Shown one piece after another: positions 57,944 to 64,000 of a stretch of DNA of 64,000 nt. Within the stretch, counting starts at the first letter, position 1. The number at the start of each line of letters is the position of its first letter. This DNA is from Phragmites australis (Eukaryota > Streptophyta > Magnoliopsida > Poales > Poaceae): contig NC_084922.1 in assembly GCF_958298935.1 (NCBI RefSeq), positions 1,676,501-1,740,500 of the forward strand, written 5' to 3'. The notes beneath the pieces are model-generated. The model saw only the letters and a program-made list of their open reading frames with translations. It searched no databases and was not told the origin of the DNA. A program made the position numbers and the translations under genes.

Positions 57944-58525
57944 CCCCCACTCATGCAGCTCCACCCAGGCCCGGAGCCACAGGTTCTCGATTTGGTAGCC
58001 TGCAAGAACCGTGCTGCGCCTGCATTGATTCCTCGCTCCTAGCTCGCGGCACCTGCAGGGAATCACCATCTCGTGATCCTCTTCGAGATCGGTGGTTGAT
58101 TGCGTCTTCCGGCCACGCGCATGTGGTGTTCTGCTGGGTTTGTTGATCCCCGTCTTTGATCAGTTGTTGGCCTCTGTTTCTATTCTTGTTTGCGTCTCCC
58201 GTTTGAACCATTTCTCGTCCTTGATCTCGTAGAGGTTTCTGTTCATCTGTCCATACCAAGCACATACCTTTAAATCTCCAGCAGTCTAGTGTGATATGCC
58301 TGTCCCTTCCTCTGCTGTTCCACTTCCTCCTGATCAAACAGAGACATCAAGAACCATGCGTCGGTCATTTGTGATTCTCGTGATGTCGTTGATCTGTTTT
58401 CATGCTCTTCACTAGCTTGGTTTATCAGTCTCAGTTTGTTGAATCCTTCTCCCATTCTGTGACGTGCTTCATCCAAGAATCACCAAAGAGCTCTCATCTC
58501 CGGCCGGTTGATTTGATGCAAAGAG

Positions 58526-59978
58526 ATGGTGCAAGAACAGAGCAGCAGTCACCACCACCATCCGCAGCTGCCTAGGCACGGCAGCGGCAACGGCAACGGC
58601 ACGGCCACCGGCGTTGCGCGGGCGTCGAAGAAGAACAAGACCAAGAAGATCCCGCAGCGCGGCCTCGGCGTCGCGCAGCTCGAGAAGCTCCGGATCGAGG
58701 AACAGAATAAGATGGAGGGAGCCACCGCGTCGGGGACCACGCACGCCCTCAGCGGAGGCGGCGGCCTCGGCCACCTCCTCCCGCTGCACCCTCCGCCGCC
58801 GCGGCTCCCACCGAGCGCCCTCCCGAGGCCGGCCGCGGACGGCGGCGTGCACTGCGGCTTCCCGCCGGTGCTCTGGGACCCGGCGGACCCCATGAAACAC
58901 CCCTGCAAGAGAAGCCTGTGTCCGCCGCCTCCACTCCCAATGGTACGTGTGACGTGTCTTGTCTTCTCCAGATGCCCATGCATTGTGCGTGCTAGCTTGA
59001 GGCCGCAATCCCGTGGGAATCTTTCACTGGCCAGGTGAGCACGGGCTTGTCGCTGACGGCATCGTCGAGCTCGAGCCACCCAACGGAGCCCCCTTCAAAC
59101 CAAATGTACAGCAGCAGCGGTAGCAGGAGCGCGGCGCCGGCCGACGAGGACAGGGTATGCATGTCGTTGAGGCTTCAGGACTTCTGTGCAGTAAAAAAAA
59201 AGTGCTTGTGATGGCTGCTAAGTGTGGATTTGACCAGAGTGTAGGAGGCGGCCGGCGTGGATAGGTCTTGGCCCTTCATGTTCGACGGCATGACGGCGGC
59301 GGCCTTCCGAACGACGGGCAAGGCCACTCCGGTGGTGCCTTTCGTCGGCAGGAGGACGAGAGAGGCCAGGTTTGCTGACGTTTGTCCTGACCTGAGTAGA
59401 CACGAGTTCAGAGCAACTAATTATTTCAGGTAAATTTCCAATGTGAATTCACTTGTTTCACATGGATAAAAAAAATCACTTGTTTCAATTTGGGCTTGTG
59501 GATTCATCTGAGTTAAAGAAACTCTTGCATCAGACAGTTTGAATTTACTTTCATCTTTGCTTTGCAGTACGAAAGCAATTTATTCAGATTGGGGATCAGA
59601 CTTTGCTCACTACAAGAGCAGCAAGGAGAATGGCTGTGCCGGAGAGCCTGCCTTCTTCACCATGAGCTCACAGCCTGCACCCCTCATGAAGCAGTCTCAT
59701 GTGATCCCATCAATACACCTCCCGGAGTACAACGAGTACGGTGTCATGACGTCTCAGGCAAGTGAAATTCGATGTCAGCTCCTGAAACTTGTAACTTGCT
59801 GTGACATTGTGAATGGCCTAATATAATTGGTGTGTTTGAACAGCAGGGGAGCATCTCGGCGTCGGCGTCGCAGCCGTTCTACAGCTTCCTGCCGGCCGGT
59901 CCGGTGCGCTGCGAGAGAGTCCTGAGCGACTGCAAGGCCGACGTGTCTGACGGCGTCGACTTGGAACTGAAGCTATGA
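58526..59978 (+). CDS. SPEAR/TIE-type (SPOROCYTELESS-like) transcriptional repressor
   Basis: Five exons: 58526-58942, 59035-59154, 59245-59369, 59568-59757 and 59847-59978 (or 59844), 327-328 residues. Residues 34-65 hold the SPL/SPEAR motif (SKKNKTKKIPQRGLGVAQLE, then KLRIEEQ), a basic region plus amphipathic helix. The protein ends DLELKL, an EAR motif that binds TOPLESS co-repressors. Exon 2 has TEPPSNQMYSS and exon 3 a WPFMFDG segment, as in family members. Known family role: SPEAR/TIE proteins bind CIN-type TCP factors and recruit TOPLESS to repress their targets; SPL/NZZ itself acts in sporogenesis and ovules. Introns 1-3 are GT-AG; intron 4 begins GC (cag|gcaagt). All joins keep frame and reach a stop at 59976-59978 just after the EAR motif, which supports the model. 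It acts in the nucleus; which TCPs it binds is not shown here. Confidence 0.9.
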
Positions 59979-60500
59979 AAAAATTGATCAATGGGTTCCT
60001 ACCTCGTTCCTTCCTGATAAATATGGCACCAAATCTGCAATGAAAGCAGTACCCTGTTGTTGAATGATATGCTCAGTTTGTAACCTCAGACATGATGTAT
60101 CAAGAGTTGCTTTTAGAAGATGTCTTCACATCCAATGGACATCTGCCGATGGTTGCCTTAGCCACCCTGCTAGTCTCAAGCAGAGCAAGTCTGTGCATGA
60201 TCGAAGCAAGAAGCATTTATACATGGTCCTGATAAGCTTCTGCCAGATGTAGTAGAGACTCAACAAGTATCAGATGTGTAAATGGTGTAGTGTTGAACCG
60301 GCTACGGGTTCAATAGGAAAAGGTGAGCATGTGCAGGATGAGCATTACAGCTAGCCTGTGGGGTCTTTTTCTGTTTAGATCTAACAAACATCAGTGGACT
60401 ATTGTACTCCGAAATATGTAGCGATAGATCATAGATGAGAAAGCGTGTGCCGAGAAATGCAGTGGTGTTTGTAGATGTTCTGGTTTATGCATGTAGTGTA
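59979..60500 (+). other. 3' UTR of the SPEAR/TIE gene (approximate)
   Basis: Non-coding, moderately AT-rich sequence after the stop. The poly(A) site is not determined; 'aataatagaaaag' lies near 60510. Confidence 0.4.
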
Positions 60501-61554
60501 ATTTTTTAATAATAGAAAAGAGTTTTCAACCTCTACATTACTTGATGCAAACAATCTAGTTCTTTATTACAATAATACTGCAAACATGCACATAACTTAG
60601 TTGCTTATTACAATAATACTGTAAACTGCAAGCATTCAGAATGGTACCAAAATATAGTTCATAAACTTCATAATAAACCAATCAACTACTAGCCACCAGC
60701 AAATTTATTACTAAAGCGCCACACATTTTTGACAAAAATATCCATTGTCACAATCTCCAATGTTTGGCACGCCTTGTGAATGACACGCATATTCTCCTCC
60801 TTCTGCAACAGACTCTAGTGCCTTAGCCAGTATGTGCAATGGTTTTACAATATTTCCCTTTTATTAATATTATTGATATTTTACCGTCTCAATATAACTT
60901 TGGCCACTAATTTTATAATTTATATTAATAAATAATACTTTTATTAAAGAAAAGCATAAAACATTCTAAAGTTCGATCAGAGCATTTGACCACTAACAAC
61001 TGCGCTCTTAGTGCAACGGTAGTATAAGAGCTTTAGCTCGATGTGGGCAAGCATAACTTTTCCTACTCCATTTGTCTTGAATAGAACTGTTAATGGATGG
61101 ACCAAACCAAAACATTTGGGTTGGACCTTCTGTCCTTCAAAATTTAATTATAGGACATTATAAGACTTTGAATTGTACTTACAAATATTTCTGAATATAC
61201 ATACAAGTTAGTTTATGTGCTTACAAGTAGGTTGTATCGCTCATAGGTGATTCTTACATAGCACAAGTAAGTCAGATTATAGTATAAAACTAATAGGTTG
61301 CAATGTTTTACACTACTTACAAGTGTATACACATGGATATGTACAATTATATAGAGTTATAAGATGGTCAGTTTTATTTTGAGAGTTACAAAATGGTCAA
61401 TTACACCACATGGTGTTGTAAAAATAGTCTTTTTACATGACTGAAAAAAAATACTTGTAATCAATCTGGGCTTCTGGCCTCCCTACGTTGGGCTGAGATC
61501 GGCCCAAAAACTGAGCGAGACAAACACTAGGCTAACTCAGAATCTCCACCTTCC
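60501..61554. other. Intergenic region, no gene seen
   Basis: 'tattacaataatactg' occurs twice (about 60566 and 60608), part of a short duplication. 'ggcccaaaa' at 61501 and 'gggcttctgg' nearby give a promoter-like flavour just before the MULE. No coding sequence. Confidence 0.5.
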
Positions 61555-62294
61555 GAGAAAATCTACGATTTACCATCGAATAACTGCTGATTCTACAATC
61601 CGTCATCGAATAAATTTTGTTTACTTCTATACCATCGAATAAATATTTCAGTTCCTTATATGCCATCGGCTTCCGATACTACCCTCTGATGTACTGTTCA
61701 TAAACAGTATGAACAGTGCCCGAGAATAAAAAAAGTCACAAAAAATATGTCGATTTTTGTGCACGCTCTATAATTCATAATCAACCCGTTTTAACTGTAT
61801 TCACCTAAAAATACTGTATAGAATTCAAACTAAAATTCTTCAAAATGTACTACTTTTGTAACTTCTTGCAATTTTTAAGCCTCATAAAAATTTAAAAAAA
61901 TCTGAGAAAATTTACTAATATTTCTCTAATGTGATGTAATAATTTCTAAAATTATCTCCCGTGGTGAAAAAATTAGTTCTTTGTAATGACCAGTATTACA
62001 AAAGTAGCTCATTTTGAGAAATTTTAGTTTGAATTTTACACAGTATTTTTAGGTGAATACAGTTAAAATGGGTTGATTATGAATTATAGAGCGTGCACAA
62101 AAATCGACATATTTTTTTGTGACTTTTTTTATTCTCAGGCACTGTTCATGAACAGTATAGCGGAGGATAGTATCGGAAGCAGATGGCATATAAAGAACTG
62201 AAATATTTATTCGATGGTATAGAAGTAAACAGAATTTATTCGATGACGGATTGTAGAATCAGTAGTTATTTGATGATGAATCGTAGATTTTCTC
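61555..62294. mobile_element. 740-bp Mutator-like MITE with about 300-bp TIRs
   Basis: It starts GAGAAAATCTACGATT and ends with the reverse of GAGAAAATCTACGATTC. The arms are inverted over about 300 bp (for example 'ctgattctacaatccgtcat' at 61588 and its reverse at about 62246). Flanks are CCACCTTCC (61546-61554) and CCTCCTTCC (62295-62303), a 9-bp duplication with one mismatch. No coding sequence. Inner arm segments match the arms of the 36.4-40.7 kb element. Confidence 0.9.
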
Positions 62295-63030
62295 CCTCCT
62301 TCCACCGAAGAAGAAGAGCGGCAGCCACCAGACTTTCGTGGTTCCACCGAAGAACTACCCCGCCGTCGCGTTGATTGGATTGGATTGGTAATCCATCCCA
62401 ATTTAGGGTTATTTTCTTTCGTTGGTAAGAACCCTAACTTACTTGGATGCAATTTGTTCTGACAGATAGATCCCTTAATTACCTGCTTTATGAGCTGCTA
62501 TTTGAATCCAATTTTTTCAAAGAAGGGAGAAGGATTGGGTTCATGCCCAACGCTAAGTCCGCCCCTGGATTTCGAATTGGCATTGATTTCTTTGTTTGTC
62601 GGTTAGGAAGCTCTCGCTTGCATGGATTGTAGCGATCTAAATCTTTCATTCTGCGAGTCTGGATTGGATGCTCCAATCCATACAGTTTGTTGCGGATTTA
62701 TTTGTTGTGTAGTGGGGTACTACATCAGTGTATTTCCCCAAAATTTCGAGGGTTCAACTGAACCCCCATGCCCCCACGTTTTTTTTTCTTTTTTCTTTTT
62801 TGTTGCTTTTGATAGCAGTTTATTATCTCAAGAAATTACATATGACTATTGTAGAAATGAATTCCTTGCATCTTGGCATGAAATTCCAAATAGTATTTAT
62901 TGGTGAGAAAGGGAGGCAATAACAAAGATATAACAAAAAAAAAATGGTTACTAGAGAGCATTGCATTTTCACCAACGGTGTGCCTGGCTTCAATCACCAG
63001 TTAACTGACGGTGTCCATTATTGCAAATGA
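62295..63030. other. Unassigned region, possibly a 5' exon of a gene fragment
   Basis: 'ccaccgaagaagaagagcgg' and 'attggattggattg|gtaatcc' look like leader/exon followed by a donor. Open stretches at 62183-62374 and 62622-62906 have no recognised domain. No gene is called. Confidence 0.3.
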
Positions 63031-63032
63031 CC

Positions 63033-63996
63033 AGGTATACGGTTGAACTTAGGTTATATATTTTGGTAAAAATATATGGCATAGCGTGTCCAGTTGTCCA
63101 CTGTGCCGGTTAGCCAAAGATATCATCAGCAAACAATGTACGTTATCAAAGGTATGTTTTGGATAACATAAGTTTTATTAACTTTTTTCGTCACATCAAG
63201 ATAATACAACCGTTAAAAAGCATGCTCTCAACCTCTGTATAACTAAGATGTACATAACCAAAAATAAAAGAAAGAGAAAAAAAAAGATCAAACACATGAA
63301 ACTGAAAGATAGAACACTACAAAGCGGGTCTAAAAGGTTTAAACAGTTATGCGTAGTCTAGACAGCCATTCAAACCAGATAAAGAGCTCCCTGACCACTC
63401 GCTCTAAGTGCACATACGTTGTAGCCATCGAAAATCATTGCACCTAATGCTACAGAATAGATCATGTATGGAACCACTGTGTACAGGAAAAGATAAGCCG
63501 TAAATGAGAGGAACACACGTTATTGAAGGCATATAATCGAACTTAGGTTTTTTAGTAAATATATGGCATATCATGTCTAGACGTCTAGTTGTCCACTGTG
63601 GCGGTGTAGCCAAAGTTATCGTGAGCATATAATGTACGTTACCACAGGCATATAATGAACTTAGGTTATTTTGGTAAATATATGGCATAGCGTGTACAAT
63701 TGTCCACTGTGGCGGTGTAACCAAAGGTATCATCAGCATACAATATACCATTACCAAAGGCATATAATCAAACTTAGGTTATTTTGGTAAATATATGGCA
63801 TAGCATGTTCAGTTGTCCACTGTGGCGGTGAAGCCAAAGGTATTATCAGCATACAATGTACGTTACCAAAGGCGTGTAATTGAACTTAGGATATTTTTGG
63901 TAAATATACGACAGCGTGTCCAGTTGTCCATTGTGGCGGTTTAGCCAAAGGTGTATGTGTGTATTATCATCAGCATACAATGTACGTTACCAAAGG
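63033..63996. repeat. Tandem array of about 112-bp units, interrupted once
   Basis: Units start near 63033, 63536, 63646, 63758 and 63870. Each contains 'gaacttagg', 'ggtaaatatatggcat', 'gttgtccactgtggcggt', 'agccaaag' and 'agcatacaatgtacgttacc'. Unit 1 is separated from the rest by about 380 bp of unrelated sequence (63153-63535). The last unit carries a 'tgtatgtgtgtattatca' expansion and ends at the window edge. Confidence 0.88.
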
Positions 63997-64000
63997 ATAG

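Noticed and set aside
61010..61070. tRNA-like 'gtgcaacggtag' stretch
   Set aside because: Resembles a D arm only; the remaining arms are missing.
1..64000. CRISPR array or bacterial-type operon
   Set aside because: Tandem repeats here lack regular spacers of constant length, and gene structure, introns and transposons are those of a plant nuclear genome.

Overview
The window is nuclear DNA from a grass (Poaceae), most likely of the panicoid/PACMAD group. The evidence is a GC-rich CIN-type TCP gene with a miR319 site, GC-rich intronless ATL RING-H2 genes, an intron-containing SPEAR/TIE-type repressor gene, and a dense set of grass-style repeats: Tat-lineage gypsy elements with an antisense ORF, Tourist-like MITEs with TAA/TTA target duplications, a mini-CACTA of the 'TTTGCCGAGTGT' type, and Mutator-like elements with 9-bp duplications. 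The species cannot be fixed from the sequence alone.

Layout. 1-6.6 kb is the decayed 3' part of a Ty3/gypsy Tat-type retrotransposon: broken reverse transcriptase, two RNase H domains, integrase, a GC-rich spacer, an antisense coiled-coil ORF and the R/U5 end of an LTR. 6.6-12.7 kb is AT-rich intergenic DNA with nested transposons, including a MULE MITE with a 9-bp duplication, an 8-bp-duplication MITE and a Tourist-like MITE. 13.2-15.5 kb is the TCP gene, whose 3' UTR appears to be spliced. 15.5-27.2 kb is intergenic, with several small DNA transposons, palindromic and tandem repeats, and a 1.8-kb MULE. 27.2-34.6 kb holds four ATL RING-H2 ubiquitin-ligase genes in the same orientation, the third split by an in-frame stop; two more non-autonomous DNA elements sit between the third and fourth. 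36.4-40.7 kb is a long-terminal-inverted-repeat element that carries exons of an OB-fold (RPA70-N/DUF223-like) gene; a complete gypsy solo LTR with an ATACC target duplication is inserted in its left arm. 42.15-43.0 kb is a copia LTR with primer-binding site and leader, and 43.6-44.1 kb a fifth ATL gene. 44.4-52 kb is mostly unassigned, with microsatellites and a palindromic repeat region. 52.1-57.65 kb is a truncated copia element on the minus strand. 58.5-60.0 kb is a five-exon SPEAR/TIE gene. 60-64 kb is intergenic, with a small MULE related to the 36-40 kb element and a tandem satellite-like array that runs off the window end.

How genes may connect. CIN-type TCP factors promote leaf-cell differentiation and are restrained post-transcriptionally by miR319 and at protein level by SPEAR/TIE adaptors, which bridge TCPs to TOPLESS co-repressors. 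This window carries one member of each family about 44 kb apart. The ATL genes form a tandem family that probably arose by local duplication and was later spread apart by transposon insertion.
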